Shown here piece after piece: positions 31,778 through 43,214 of a DNA stretch of 64,000 bases. The first letter of the stretch is position 1; every line of letters starts with the position of its first letter. Origin of the DNA: Hippopus hippopus (taxonomy: Eukaryota; Mollusca; Bivalvia; Cardiida; Cardiidae); assembly GCA_946811185.2 (NCBI GenBank), contig OX328106.1, positions 42,172,311 to 42,236,310 on the forward strand, in the 5' to 3' direction. The position numbers were made by a program, and so were the translations under genes. A model generated the notes under the pieces. That model did no database searches, had not been told where the DNA came from, and was given only the letters and a program-made list of their open reading frames with translations.

Positions 31778-32031
31778 TGGGCCATGATCTGTGATAAGGG
31801 GGTCTAATGCGTCTGCAAAAAGTATCGACCCTATGTCAGCCTGCGCAGTCCCCGCAGGCTGACAAGGGTCGAAACTTTTTGCTAATTGTAAATTTTCTGC
31901 ATGTCCAAGGACCTCAAGATCCAGCCGAATGTTAGACTAAATACATTTTATGGATCCATAATTATGTGATGACTTGTTTGGTGTAGTGCAGTACGGAGAT
32001 CCATTAAACCCTCTTTTCACAGAGCATGGCG
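31778..32031 (+). repeat. Family B element, full length
   Basis: GGGCCATGATCTGTGATAAG to CACAGAGCATGGCGCAT; core CAGCCTGCGCAGTCCCCGCA. Confidence 0.87.
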
Positions 32032-32054
32032 CATTTATTTGTCCTTTTCTATCT

Positions 32055-32465
32055 TACTCACGCTGTTGATAGCATACGTGGCTTGAAACCAAGAGATCGC
32101 CACTACGAATACTCAGCTCGACCATCTCTTTCCGAGGATTGATGATAGTCATTGCGACTGAATTCATTTCTCTCTCACCATTGATCATTTTTCCGACAAT
32201 GGTAATGTGGGAAAGCAGCCACTGACTTTGGAAGAATATTTGTTGAAGTTCTGGCAACAGAAACTCAAAGAAAGTATGGATAGGTGCACTGGCCGCCGTT
32301 ATTTCGACGATGTTTATATGATAAAGCAGCCAGCGGCTGAGAAAGAATATTTTGCGGAGTGCTGCTCAAAGATACTACGGGAAAGCATGGATAGTTGCAT
32401 TGGCCGCGGCGACATAACTGAAATAATGTTGAAAACTGTGTTAAACACCATACAAATAAATCATC
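32055..32465 (+). repeat. tRNA-derived SINE (G) with duplicated middle
   Basis: A decayed tRNA head (32055-32125) is followed by GAGGATTGATGATAGTCATT. A unit of about 110-120 bp then occurs twice: TGTGGGAAAGCAGCCACTGA ... GATAGGTGCACTGGCCGCCG, and ATGATAAAGCAGCCAGCGGC ... GATAGTTGCATTGGCCGCGG. The tail is CTGAAATAATGTTGAAAACT. Confidence 0.78.
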
Positions 32466-32813
32466 TTAGTCATTGTCATTCGTATTTGTTTATGGAATGA
32501 CAATATTTGTGATTCACATGGAACTAGTTATCTCGAAATAAAGACCATGCATCATGTAAACGTATAATTTTCTGTTAAAAAATCCATGAAAATTTTTAAT
32601 TCGTTCATATTTTATCGATGACTCGGTCTGCACGTGTTAACAGGGTAATTAATCTAGTACTAATTAGTATAGATAGTAGGGTAATTAGTGAACTCTATTA
32701 TTAAACAGTATGACATTGCGAAAATCTTGTCCAAAAATCTGTAAATGTTAAGCTCCAAAGATCACACTGCAAAGATGTCAAACCTATTTAACCTTAATGT
32801 ATATAGAAAATTT
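32466..32813. other. Intron 1, unassigned
   Basis: Contains TAATTAATCTAGTACTAATT at 32646-32665, a cluster of TAAT cores; no other evidence of function. Confidence 0.35.
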
Positions 32814-33076
32814 TAGCAGTGCTCTGTGAGAAGGCGGTTTAATGCATTTGCCAAAAGTATCGACTCATGCCAGCCTGTGCAATTCGCTTAGATTAACCTG
32901 AACCGAAACTTTTTGCTTTTGGTAAATTTTTTGCATGTCCAATAACAATTCTATCTCAGGATTCAGTCGTTTGTTAGACAAAATGGATTATATAAATCCA
33001 TCTATAATTATGTGATGAGTTGCATAATGTGTCACAGAGATGCATTTAACCCCCTTGTGTCAGAGTTTGTCTCATT
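32814..33076 (+). repeat. Family B element, core decayed
   Basis: AGCAGTGCTCTGTGAGAAGG, CCAGCCTGTGCAATTCGCTT (hairpin lost), right end GTCAGAGTTTGTCTCAT. Confidence 0.78.
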
Positions 33077-33101
33077 TTTTTGATAAGTAAAAAAAAATCA
33101 G

Positions 33102-33333
33102 GATTTATCTCTTTTCCAAACGATGTAATGTTTACACTTGTCCAGATTGAAATCATTCACGGGCGAAAAATTAGAGATGTGTCTAAAATAATGGAATTCG
33201 TATTTGAAAGGACAGAAACATTGTGGGAAAAGGAGAAAATGCTGTTTAACAGCATTTTCTCCTTTTCTCACATTGTTTTTAGAAGCCGTCTTGTCCGGGG
33301 TCGTTAAAACACGGGTTGTTTGGTATACGGTTT
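33102..33333 (+). repeat. Family A MITE
   Basis: TATCTCTTTTCCAAACGATG, core ATGCTGTTTAACAGCATTTT, end TTGTTTGGTATACGGTTTA. Confidence 0.85.
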
Positions 33334-33827
33334 ATATAAAATGGTCTTTTTTGTCACAATATTTCAAAGAATATCGGATAGTCTAGATCTATAATCAGAC
33401 TGCACAATCTGATCCACACTGTTCGCAAAATACAAAAAACAAACAAACAGTTCGACGTTCAAAAGAATACTTGTAAATTGTGTTTTGTTTTCGCCCAACG
33501 TTAACTAAACACGAGTATACGAGTTCTGTGCTATTAATTCTTCGATATGAATGCTGTTTCTCTAAATTTATTTTTCCACAATATTTCACGATGAGTCTTT
33601 AGTATGTACTGTCATATTCAAAATTCAATTTTCTTATATGTCTAATATTACTTTTTAATATTACTTTTTGAATCAATCCGTGAGCATACGTGACTATTAT
33701 TTTATGTTATTGTTGTATTTTTTGTGATGATGTACTGTATGTACAAAACATAATAAATCTATTTACCATCATGTTACTACGAATTTCATTAAAGTTTGGT
33801 CAGTAACCTTGGATCTTAGGCTTTTTA
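33334..33827. other. Intron 1, unassigned
   Basis: A D fragment (AATCAGACTGCACAATCTGA) at 33392-33411 lacks one arm. The rest is AT-rich and unassigned. Confidence 0.4.
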
Positions 33828-34046
33828 AGGACTACGGCCCCTAACTCTCATATTAAACGACGGAAGCTGCCGAGATTGGCCTAATAGCCTTAACGAAAGT
33901 TTACGTCGATGTTACACGATATTTACCGATGAGTTAGTGAGTCTACGGCCCCCTAACTCTCATATTAAAAGACGGAGGTTGCCGAGAATGGCCGAATAGC
34001 CTTTACGAAAATGTCGATGTTTACCGATGAGTCAGGGGCCGTACAC
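33828..34046 (+). repeat. Family F tandem-unit element, two units
   Basis: Two units of about 100-130 bp each run ACGGCCCCTAACTCTCATAT ... GCCGAGATTGGCC ... TTTACCGATGAGT. The outer ends are inverted (GACTACGGCCCCTAACTC left, complement GTGTACGGCCCCTGACTC right) and TTTAA flanks both sides. Confidence 0.82.
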
Positions 34047-34050
34047 CTTT

Positions 34051-34275
34051 AACACTTTTACCAAAAGGTTCCGTGCTTTTTACGACCCTGAGGAAGAAGG
34101 CTTTTGAAAGCATTCTAGAGAAACTAGAAAATGCTAGTAACCAGAATTACCTTCTCTTCTAGTATGCTTTTTTTTTTTTTATCGTTTCAAAGAGAAACAC
34201 CATCAATTGAGCTTCTTTGAATTTGAATTCAGTATGGAAGGGTCTAAAAATTCTTGACTGGTATAAAGACCTTAA
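34051..34275 (-). repeat. Family A MITE, 150 bp upstream of exon 2
   Basis: AACACTTTTACCAAAAGGTT, GAAAGCATTCTAGAGAAACT, core ATGCTAGTAACCAGAATTAC, right end GACTGGTATAAAGACCTTAA. Arms are diverged and carry a T12 tract. Confidence 0.8.
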
Positions 34276-34426
34276 GAGATCACCATTTGCAAAAAAGTAA
34301 TATTTCTTTGTTTCTTTTCCAAGATTTTTTTCTTTTTTGAAGCTTTAAACTGCGAAGGCATAGAATTGAATTGGTTCAATCATGGTTTACATCTTTGCAC
34401 AACCAAGTATTTATTTTTTATTTCAG

Positions 34427-34599
34427 TGGGTGGAATGCCAGGCCTATTTTTCCAACCGTACAGAAAGCCGAAAAGAATACGGACTGCTTTCTCGCCGAGC
34501 CAGTTGCTTCAACTGGAAAAATCCTTCGAAAAAAGTCATTATGTTGTAGGCCAAGAACGCAAAGATTTGGCCAATGAGCTTCAATTATCAGAAACACAG
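34427..34599 (+). CDS. emx: EMX homeobox protein, exon 2 (residues 233-290)
   Basis: After the split Leu233 codon and a short Gly/Pro linker, [17 protein letters not shown] opens the homeodomain. Homeodomain residues 1-44 correspond to protein 247-290. Arg5, Phe8, Leu16 and Phe20 are present as required for the fold and minor-groove arm, and [13 protein letters not shown] fits the EMX-type helix 1-helix 2 region better than VAX or NOT. The acceptor TTTCAG is preceded by a T-rich tract, and the donor GTGAGT follows SETQ. Frame and phase match exon 1 and exon 3 without adjustment. A 68-codon frame overlapping in another phase is a shadow. Confidence 0.95.
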
Positions 34600-34624
34600 G
34601 TGAGTTAGATTTTGTCTGCAGTAT

Positions 34625-34735
34625 TTGTAACCCTTAGGCGAATCAATTCGCATTTGCGAACAGTGTAGATGAAGATCAGACTGCACACAATGTGCAGTCT
34701 GATCTTGGATCTACACTGTTCAATACATTTCGAGA
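34625..34735 (-). repeat. Family D element, short, 25-30 bp after exon 2 donor
   Basis: GTAACCCTTAGGCGAATCAA, then a long hairpin: GAACAGTGTAGATGAAGATC ... core CTGCACACAATGTGCAG ... GATCTACACTGTTC. Confidence 0.82.
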
Positions 34736-35058
34736 TTTTTTTCAGAGGAAAATGTACTTTCAAATATCAATATTTGGGTACATATATCTATTATTGGCTG
34801 ATAACTTGCATTGAATATTACTTAGTCAGTTTAGGCCAGTTACCCTTGAAGGGCCTATCACAACTATTGTTTCTTCTTTGTTGTGAAATGTATTAGTCAA
34901 AATCAGACTGCCGAGTTCACGTAATCTCATCTTCTATCTACACTGCCCGCTTTGTTGAGGAAAAGAAAGCCTCTGAAATCGTAATAGTTTATTTTTTTCC
35001 TCTTGATTGTACATTCACTTTTTTGTTTATTTTGCACGTTAGGGGTAAATCAGATAGA
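34736..35058. other. Intron 2, D fragments
   Basis: AAAATCAGACTGCCGAGTTC and CTATCTACACTGCCCGC at 34898-34950 are a decayed D core. Remainder unassigned. Confidence 0.45.
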
Positions 35059-35202
35059 TATGAGTCATGCTCTGGCAAATAAATTGATAATAGCTAAAAG
35101 TTTCGACCCAGGTCAGCCTGCTCGGACTGCATAGGCTGACCTGGGTCGGTACTTTTTGTAGATGCATTAAACCCCCTTTTCACAGAGCATGGGTCATATA
35201 CG
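35059..35202 (-). repeat. Family B element, long arm deleted
   Basis: ATGAGTCATGCTCTGGCAAA jumps directly to TAATAGCTAAAAGTTTCGAC and core CAGCCTGCTCGGACTGCATA, ending CAGAGCATGGGTCATAT. Both termini are kept but about 120 bp of the long arm is missing. Confidence 0.85.
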
Positions 35203-35561
35203 CTGTCAGTAGGAAATGTATAAACATATTTTATTTTAAAGGTTCTTTGATGAAATTCACAAAAAATATAACATGCACAGTTGATTCTGGCTGCCTTCCC
35301 GGATAAAGAAAGTCGAAACAATTTCCAGCGGTCTCTCACTACTGGACATTGTTCCCGTGAAGGCAGCGACCGCCGAAGTATGACTGAAATAATTTAGAAA
35401 ATGGCGTAAAACATCAACAAACAAAACTAAATGTGTAGACACACTGAAAAACTTTGAATGCTTGTTAACACCGACTAAGTAATCAATCTGCATATCGAGT
35501 GTTTACGAAATAATGGACTTAAGAATTGAAGTAGGATTAGGAATGGTTGGCGAAAATGGCT
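35203..35561. other. Intron 2, probable SINE tail
   Basis: AGTATGACTGAAATAATTTA and GGCGTAAAACATCAACAAAC near 35377-35422 resemble a SINE (G) tail. The rest is unassigned. Confidence 0.4.
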
Positions 35562-35719
35562 ACCGGAGTCATTCACCAATAATTCTAAATATTCTAGCTC
35601 TAAACCCCAAGACTAGCCAACTGATTGGCTGAGACGTTTTGTCTCAGCCAATCAGAGGGCTAGTCTTTGAACTTATATCAAGGATGCAACATACAGAATA
35701 ATTTGTGGATTCGGCCCCT
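35562..35719. repeat. Family E variant
   Basis: ACCGGAGTCATTCACCAATA left, GGATTCGGCCCC right. The centre is a perfect palindrome CTGATTGGCTGAGACGTTTT/GTCTCAGCCAATCAG with GACTAGCC/GGGCTAGTC outer arms that differ from typical E. Confidence 0.75.
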
Positions 35720-36131
35720 TACGCCTTCGACATCTTTAAATGATAATAAACTTTTTTGCTTATGGCGGAAGTGGTTTTATGGATTCGTTGGCGGCTGGCT
35801 GGGTAATATTTCTATCAGGGTACAATAGATACCTTTGTCAAAGGTAATTAACGTTAATTTATCGTTTAAATGTTGACCTTTGACCGCAGATTGCGTGTTT
35901 GCTAAACAGTGGTACATGTCATCTGATTTTAATAACGACATTGGATAATCATTTTGAAACTTATATCGACACGCTCTCCTCACTGAAGGCTGGGCAAGGT
36001 TTTTGTTGGTATTTGAGGTTTGTCGTGGTGACACTTCACTACAGTCCAACCTGTAATAAACAAGCACTGCTTAAGGCAGGTGCTTGTTAAATGCAGGTAT
36101 ATGTCAACGCTTTCCCTGGAAACTAAATATG
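35720..36131. other. Intron 2, unassigned
   Basis: Overlapping short frames on both strands (35777-36090) have no recognisable domain. Confidence 0.4.
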
Positions 36132-36391
36132 GTCAGCAACATGCGAAAAGGGGCTTTCGGACATTTGCGTAAAGTGTCGTCTCGGATCAGCCGGCGCAGT
36201 CTGCGCAGGCTAATCCGAGACGGCACTTTACGTCAACATTAGATTTTGTCTTACAGTAGACTTGCGTGAAACAGAAAATCATACACGATCGAGAAGTGTC
36301 GTCTCCAATCAGCCTGCGCGGAGTGCGCAGGCTGATCCGAGACGACACTTTACGCAAATGTCCGGATGTCCCTTTCCGCGTGTTGCAGGCC
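36132..36391. repeat. Family C element, full length
   Basis: GGTCAGCAACATGCGAAAAG to CCTTTCCGCGTGTTGCAGGC. Both hairpins are intact, with cores AGCCGGCGCAGTCTGCGCAG and AGCCTGCGCGGAGTGCGCAG. Confidence 0.9.
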
Positions 36392-36395
36392 ATAT

Positions 36396-36652
36396 GTATG
36401 GGCCATGCTCTGTAAACAGTGCTTTTAATACATCTGCAAAAAGTTTCGACTCAGGTCAGCTTGCGCTGTACGAAACATTTTGCTTTTGGTATATTTTCTT
36501 CATGTCAAAGGACCATTCTACATTATGACTTGGTGAGCTGTTATAGAAAATGAATTTTATGGACTCATACTGATGTGATGCTTTGATTGTGATAATTAAT
36601 GGACCAAAGAATTGTATTAAATCTCCGTTTGCCAAAGCGTAGCTCATATGCT
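36396..36652 (+). repeat. Family B element abutting family C
   Basis: TATGGGCCATGCTCTGTAAA to CCAAAGCGTAGCTCATAT. The core is shortened: GTCAGCTTGCGCTGTACGAA. Confidence 0.83.
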
Positions 36653-36845
36653 TGCTAAATGCAAATTTCCTGCCTAATAAAGATGAGCTTTAGTACAGGT
36701 TTTCTTGTAAATCGATGCTTCCATGGGCGCTCATCGATAGTATTTGGACCATCGTCTCCCGTGTAAAAGTCATATAATTCAACTAGCAGATCAGATCGGT
36801 ACTGCAAGCATCCATAAATTGTCCAGGTGTCGGCATCTGTTTTTC

Positions 36846-36862
36846 AGAGAGAGAGAGGGAGG

Positions 36863-36906
<44 letters not shown>

Positions 36907-36908
36907 GC
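36846..36908 (+). repeat. (GA)n(GACA)n compound microsatellite
   Basis: About 36 bases of GA with GGGA interruptions pass into seven GACA/CAGA units. Confidence 0.95.
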
Positions 36909-36980
36909 GGATGGGTTTGCTGACTTCACAGACAGTGAATTAAATCACTGAGCATTTGAGTCAGTCTGCCTGAGGAGTAA

Positions 36981-37243
36981 ACTGTGCTCTATGAAAAGGG
37001 GTCTTAATGCATCTTGAGAACAGTGTCGACTCATGTGAGCCTGCGCAGTCCGCACAGGCTTACATAGATCGGAACATTTTGCTTCTGGTCAATTTTTCTG
37101 CATGTCCAAGGATCCTCTTGTCTCAGAATTAAGGCTCTTGTAAGACGAAATAGATTTTACGGATCCATGATTACGTGATGACTTGTTTGGTATAATGCCT
37201 TACGGAGATGCATTAAGCCCCCGTTTGTGAGAGCACGGCTCAA
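36981..37243 (+). repeat. Family B element, full length
   Basis: AACTGTGCTCTATGAAAAGG to GTGAGAGCACGGCTCA; core GAGCCTGCGCAGTCCGCACA. Confidence 0.86.
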
Positions 37244-37502
37244 TTATAAATCGTTCTGATCAATAATTAATGCCTCCAGAAATGAATATGCTGCAAACGG
37301 CTTTTAATACATCATTTTAAAGTATGAACAACAGCGACTACACATGGATGAATACGCAGTGAAAAAAAGATGTCCGACACGACCATTTTCTCTTTTTCCT
37401 TTACAATGTTTCCAAACCTGTTCAGCCCTAAGATAAGAAATTTAAAAAAGTCCGGGGGTGGGGGAATATGTGGTTATGTGTTAAATAGAGACCTTAACGG
37501 GT

Positions 37503-37737
37503 ATTTAACCCTATGCCAAACAATCCTGTGTTTTAACAACCCTGAGAAAGACGGCTTTTGAAAACGTTGTTGGAAAAGGAGAAAATGCTGGCTACCAGCA
37601 TTTTCTCCTTTCCCAACAATGTTTTCAACCCTCTTTGGTACAAATTCCGTTGTTTGAGCCTCATTCCATTTGTCGTCTGTAAATGTCTTCAATTTTGACA
37701 GGTCTAAAATTATATCGTCTGATATACAGGATTAAGG
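37503..37737 (-). repeat. Family A MITE, full length
   Basis: TTTAACCCTATGCCAAACAA, perfect core ATGCTGGCTACCAGCATTTT, right end ATCGTCTGATATACAGGATT. A loose piece of another A arm (CATTTTCTCTTTTTCCTTTA) is at 37383. Confidence 0.88.
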
Positions 37738-37897
37738 CTTTAACATTAATATCATAATAAGTATCAGTGTACGGGTGTAGTTTCCCATAAATTACGGTTA
37801 AATGACCCCCGCAAAACTATCGACATTTTGACTTGATACATTTTGAGGTAATAATGATTAATTTGGCGAAATAACCGGTCTACACCCAGTCACCCCT

Positions 37898-38107
37898 TTA
37901 ACCCTTTACCACACAATCCCGAGTTTGAACGGCCATGAAGAGATGGCTATTTAAAACATTGTGGGAAAAGGAGAAAATGCTCGTAACCAGCATTTTCTCT
38001 TTTTTCTCCCCGCAATGTTTGTACACTATGAGACAAATTTCATGTTTGTCGCCTGCACATGTTTTAAAGTTGGACGTAGCTTAAAAATTTTCGTGTGGTT
38101 AAGAGTC
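37898..38107 (-). repeat. Family A MITE
   Basis: CTTTAACCCTTTACCACACA to TCGTGTGGTTAAGAG; core ATGCTCGTAACCAGCATTTT. Confidence 0.86.
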
Positions 38108-38714
38108 GAGGAAAAAAAATAGGTTTGTTGTTGGTCAAAGTATTTATTTCCAGGGGCCCTTTTTTTAAATTAACCCACATTGTTGCAAATGGGAAACATT
38201 TTCGAAAAAGAAGCAATTGCTTTGTCTGCAGTTTTTTGTCTTATTCTCGTACCAAGCGCCTTAGAATAAACCACATGTAGTATACATGTACATATTTTGA
38301 AATGATAATTTACCATGGAAAAAAAAAAAGACATTTGGAATGACAGAACTGAGTTGACAAAAAGAAATTTGATACACAATTTCATTGGTTAACTCCGTCA
38401 CGTGACCTTGATACTGACTATACAAGTATGGAGACCTAAAACGTGTGTGCCGCCTGGACAAAGGTATATAATTCCATAACTTCTGGTGTAACAGATCGAT
38501 TTGATTGGGCCCTGAACATAATTACAAATCCACTGGGATTTGGGCCGATGCATGTGGTTCGGGCATGAATTTAGCCTAGACACAGACATACTTTATTCCA
38601 TATACATACACATTTATCTTGTAATACAAAACACTATTTCATGCTATTAGTAAGAATTTCAATTATAGCATTCTAAAATTCATGGAATTGAAAAAAAAAC
38701 TATATATCAATTAT
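38108..38714. other. Intron 2, unassigned
   Basis: No repeat family or motif cluster recognised; short overlapping frames are not convincing. Confidence 0.4.
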
Positions 38715-38974
38715 TCTCTGTGAAAAGGTGGGCTTAATGAATCTGCGAAAAGTATCGACCCTGGTAAGCCTGCGCAGTCCGCGCAGGCTGACCTGGGCCG
38801 AGACTTTTCGATATTAGTCAATTTTCTGTATGTCCAAGGACCACCCTTTCTCCAGATTCAGTCATTCGTTAGACTAAGCGTATTTTATGGATCCTTAATT
38901 CTATGTTGATTTGCTTGGTATAATGGATCACGGAGATGCATTAAACCTCCTTTGTCAGAAGCATGGCTCATATA
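38715..38974 (+). repeat. Family B element
   Basis: ATTCTCTGTGAAAAGGTGGG to AGAAGCATGGCTCATAT; core AAGCCTGCGCAGTCCGCGCA. The first few bases of the left terminus are altered. Confidence 0.85.
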
Positions 38975-39558
38975 ATTTTATCCCTCTCCAGCGCGACGAC
39001 CCTATCTGTTGGAAGGGTTAAGTCTACCAAATATACAGTCAGGCCATTAATCAACAGGAGCCAACATTTTGTCTGACGAGTAAATTACAGACTTAGCGTT
39101 ATTCAAATATCCTATAATGATTCCAAATAGAGCCAAGCATTATAAATTATAATATCACATTGAGATTCATTGTAATATCGGTTTATACCAGATGAAATTG
39201 AACGGGTTATGTAATAACATTTCCTCGTTTTTTGCGTGTTAGGTGCGCCGAACCCTTGTAGCTAAGTCGTTTACCCATCGGGGCTATTGATATAGGAGTT
39301 GTGCGCTCAAAAAAAACAAGAATTGTCTGTAAGAATGAATGATTTTCAATGCGTCTGGATTCATAGTTTGTTTATCGTTGAACATTATTTCGACCTTATA
39401 TTTTAGGAAGCAGCTAGTGGTGTTGTATTTAGTTTTTGTTTCAGAAACGCCAGAAATTCATGGATGGGTTCGCTTTTGGTCATTGTATGATCGAAAAATA
39501 TTTGAAAACGACATAAAAAGTTCAAATAGATTAACCAGTAATGAACAGGTATACAAAG
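38975..39558. other. Intron 2, unassigned
   Basis: An 89-codon + frame starting at 39339 runs into the next family D copy; it has no recognisable domain. Confidence 0.4.
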
Positions 39559-39727
39559 GTATTAACCCTTGGGCTGCTAATCGCAACTCAATGACCTTTT
39601 GCGGATAGCGTAGGTCAAGATCAGACTGCACAGAACGTGCAGTCTGATCTTGGATCTACACTGTCCGAAAGATGACATATATTGACTTGAAGGTTTCATT
39701 TTAGGGATTTAGCAGGTTAAGGGTTAA
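39559..39727 (-). repeat. Family D element, mildly deleted
   Basis: ATTAACCCTTGGGCTGCTAA to AGCAGGTTAAGGGTTAA; core hairpin perfect (GATCAGACTGCACAGAACGT and complement). Both TTAACCC termini are visible. Confidence 0.9.
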
Positions 39728-42039
39728 TACTTGTCACTCTTTAATTCTGGAAGTAAAATTTTGCGGCCTCATTTTCACGCGACGCTTCCAAAAAGGCGCA
39801 TCAATTGCAGCGATCTATAGAATATTCCCGTCAATTGCACCGAGCTATCAGATTACTTTTAATAGCTGGATCATTAATAAGTTCTGTCTCTCTAAAGGTT
39901 ATAATTATGATTGCAATTTAAACATAATTACCTTGACAAATACACCCATAGAGTGAACTGCACGGGGTTGCACCATCTTAAACTCTTTCCATTCTTACAG
40001 CGATACATTAATTGTTTTTGCAGACAAGTGTAGATCTTGATCAGGCTGCTCAGACCAGACAGCCTAGTCTTGGTTTTATGTTTTTTCAATTCGATGTCAA
40101 ATGTCCTGGAAGAAACAACACCGGCATTGCAATAATGGGATATTCTCTACTGTATGTTTTTTTTTTTTCATTTATTTATCAGTCGATGGATTAAATCAGG
40201 GTGATATCATCTTTAGATCTGTTGAATTATGCAGTTTACACATCAATGTAGAATAGAAACGTTTTAAATTATCAAATAATTATAGTATTTATACTTTAAT
40301 TATGAACGGATAAGCTTTCGGACTCGCCATGCTATGTATGTGAATACTGAAAAAAATGACATGGCATAAATCGGAGATCGATCATCCGCGATAGATTACA
40401 ATGTCAGGTCCTTAACAAAATACGTCACGAAACAGATTTGCAAAACAAGGAGGTTTTTGATAACTGAAAATTGCACAAGATACATCACCAGTTATACAGT
40501 TTGATAGCACAAATATTACTTTTTTACAAGTCGATCAAAGTAAGACAAATAACTGTCATACAAAAGCGATAGTGCAAAAGCAAATGAACAAGTCTAAGAT
40601 TTTTCTAAGAATACATTAAATTCTGGAGTAAACGAGTGTAAAAGCATTCTGTAAAACGTGGATCCATACGCTATACGAAGTATGACTAAATTATGTGTAA
40701 AATGATAGTCTCATTCGCATACAAACTGTAATTAGCACACTTTTTTTCCCTTAAAGATTGCTAGTAAAGCTTTTCAAATAGAAAAAATATATATGACCAT
40801 TCCACTATAGAATTAAAAGAGACTTACATTGAAATCCTACATAAAAAATTCAAATGTACCTTTGTTTTCAAAATTGGTCAGCTTCAATCTAACTGAAGTA
40901 AAGAGTGGAAACCAGACTTACTCAGGCTTCTAATACTCCTGTCTTATGTATTGTGAGGCCGCTGATGGTTTGACATGGGGTTGTACGTTTAATTTGAATA
41001 GCGGCAATGGAAGACTTCAACAAGAAGAAAAAACTTTTCAAAAATACAGAACTTTAAAAAGTTAATTGTCAAATACCATGTAAACAAACGAGTCGAAACC
41101 TGACGAATGAAAATAAAAAAGGGGCATGCGAACATGGAGACAGTATTTCAGCCGATTGTTAGACTACTTGAAATGAAAGCGTCCGATTTTAATTTTTTGT
41201 TTTTGATTTAGCAATGCTTTCTTTCTTTCTTTCTTTCTTTCTTTCGTTCTTTCTTTGTTTCTTATTTTAAATCTGATATTTTTCTCATTAACAAAGATCT
41301 ATTTGCTATTAATTGTTTCAACTATTATCATCGTAATATATTTATCTATTTTCTTATTTATAATTTCTGTACGACTATTCAATTGCTTGTTACTTCATTA
41401 TAAGTACATTACGCATGGCAACAAACTGTAAAGTCTAAGTCAATAAAGTACTGTCTACCTGAAAAAGGGAAAGAAAGTACCAAGGCAAAAAAAAACATAC
41501 TATAAAATCAGACGACGGAACAATACCTTTTAGACGTTTGAACAGCGTATCTTTAGATAAAAAAAAAAAAAATGCCAGCATTGCAGTTTTACTAAAGACA
41601 TACATGTATCGCTAATCATCCATACATTTGGTTTACAATGTAGTAATATTTAGTGCTAATGATAAAACATAAACTTTTAAACATAAATCTAATCAAAGGA
41701 TAATTTGCTGTTTCCTGATTCCCCTTGTCATGTCAAGAATAGTAATTGGATTAATATAAGAAGCAAAAGTGATCATGGATATGTCTCATGAAAGCATTTG
41801 AAAAGGTATATATTGCTAACATCGTAAAGTTGCTTAGAATATCATACTAAGAAAGTAACCGATAAGAAGAAATGAACTGAACTGACCAACTGACTGAAGT
41901 GCTTAATTGATTGTAGAATTATTTCAGTGAGACCCTGTGTATAATGTGTGGTGGCAAAAGTTGAAAATCTGGTTCAAGATTAAATGAGCAATATACTAAG
42001 GGAATACTTTCACATTAAACGTAAAAAGAACATAAATAT
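39728..42039. other. Intron 2, largest repeat-poor block
   Basis: A decayed D core lies at 40025-40075. A (TTTC)n microsatellite occupies 41217-41262. Otherwise this 2.3-kb stretch has no family member, which is unusual for this window, but it shows no exon with splice sites in a recognisable frame. Confidence 0.5.
41217..41262 (+). repeat. (TTTC)n microsatellite
   Basis: About eleven CTTT units with one G substitution near 41246. Confidence 0.95.
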
Positions 42040-42450
42040 TGTCACGTGACCAGCAGGAGCCCAATCAATTTATCAGCAATCCACTGATAATCGCAGATTA
42101 AGCCGTAAACCCTCGAACAAAAATTCCATAATTCTGCGGAACACTTCAATTAAACCCCAATCACGTTTATCCATTAACTTGCTTTTATTTCGATAGAATA
42201 GAAAGCAGAATCCAGCCTGATTTGTTGGACTCCGCCCTAGGGGCTGGTAATGATTACGGTTTAATTCCTTCTCAATAGCTAATAAAGACGGCAATTATAG
42301 CTCTGAAATTGCTGCTAATTCGGACGTCACGCTCTTCGGACGTTCAAGAGATTTCGTCAAGGATCCGTGACGAAAGGGCCGATAGGATCCCTTTACCGGA
42401 CCCGCTCATGGGAATTAGGGGCCGCCGTCCGTAGATTAGGGCGATTTTGA
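42040..42450. promoter_or_regulatory. Candidate conserved intronic enhancer
   Basis: A repeat-free, low-homopolymer stretch stands out from the AT-rich intron. It starts at an E-box palindrome GTCACGTGAC (42041-42050) and contains many homeodomain-like ATTA/TAAT cores (CAATTAAACC, GGTTTAATTCC), plus GACGTCACGC and TAGGATCCCTTTA. The base texture is typical of deeply conserved non-coding elements near developmental regulators. Conservation cannot be tested here, so the call is inference. Confidence 0.4.
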
Positions 42451-42732
42451 AGCGAAAAGAAAAACTGAGAATTACTTTTATACGATTCAATTTAAACAGT
42501 GTGCTATCTTTTTGTATTTCTGAAATGAAGTGATGCGCGGGGCTTGTTTATGAATTGATGTCAAAGAAACACGTGACCACCCGTAGGATGATGAGATGCT
42601 TTGCTTATATAGATTTTTGTCTGACAGTTCACGTTTGCAAATTAAGCCATTGTTTACACATGGCTGTTTTGGGGTTACTTGTCTATCGTTCCACACCCTA
42701 GCAATTACCTTGTATCGCAATGTCAGATATAT

Positions 42733-42927
42733 TTGAGCCATGCTCTGGCAAAAGGGGGCTCAATGCATCTTTGTGATGCATGATATCAAGCAAGTCATCA
42801 CATGGTCATGGATTCACAAAATCTATTTTGTTTAACAACCAACTGAATCATGAGGTAAACTGGTCCTTGGACATACAGAAAATTAATCAATAGCGAAAAG
42901 TTTCGGCCCAGGTCAGTCTGCGCGGAC
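42733..42927 (-). repeat. Family B element, truncated at the core
   Basis: TTGAGCCATGCTCTGGCAAA through the complete long arm to CCCAGGTCAGTCTGCGCGGA, where it stops abruptly. Confidence 0.85.
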
Positions 42928-43214
42928 ACACAGTTCCGTAGGGAATTTAACTAGAAATATCCCCATGAATGTAACCATGGCAATAAAAATTGGCGATCGT
43001 GAAGAGTTACACGTTAGATACGATCATATTGGGTCGTTTTTCGAATCATAAAAAATCTCCTCTGCTTCGTTTTTGTCCTTGTAACTGAAAGCGTTAGATT
43101 ATGTAGATCTATTTTTCTAGAAAAAAAAAAAATTTTTTTTTATTATTTATCAGGTATTGCAGTACTAATTGCAAATATAGTATAAAAGGTCGACCTTTAA
43201 TATTTAACATTTAC

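Noticed and set aside
34366..34608. Exon 2 as a stand-alone 80-residue gene
   Set aside because: The frame begins in intron and ends just past a GTGAGT donor; the homeodomain is completed only by exon 3.
39339..39608. 89-codon frame in intron 2
   Set aside because: Its last third is translated family D repeat, and the rest has no known domain.
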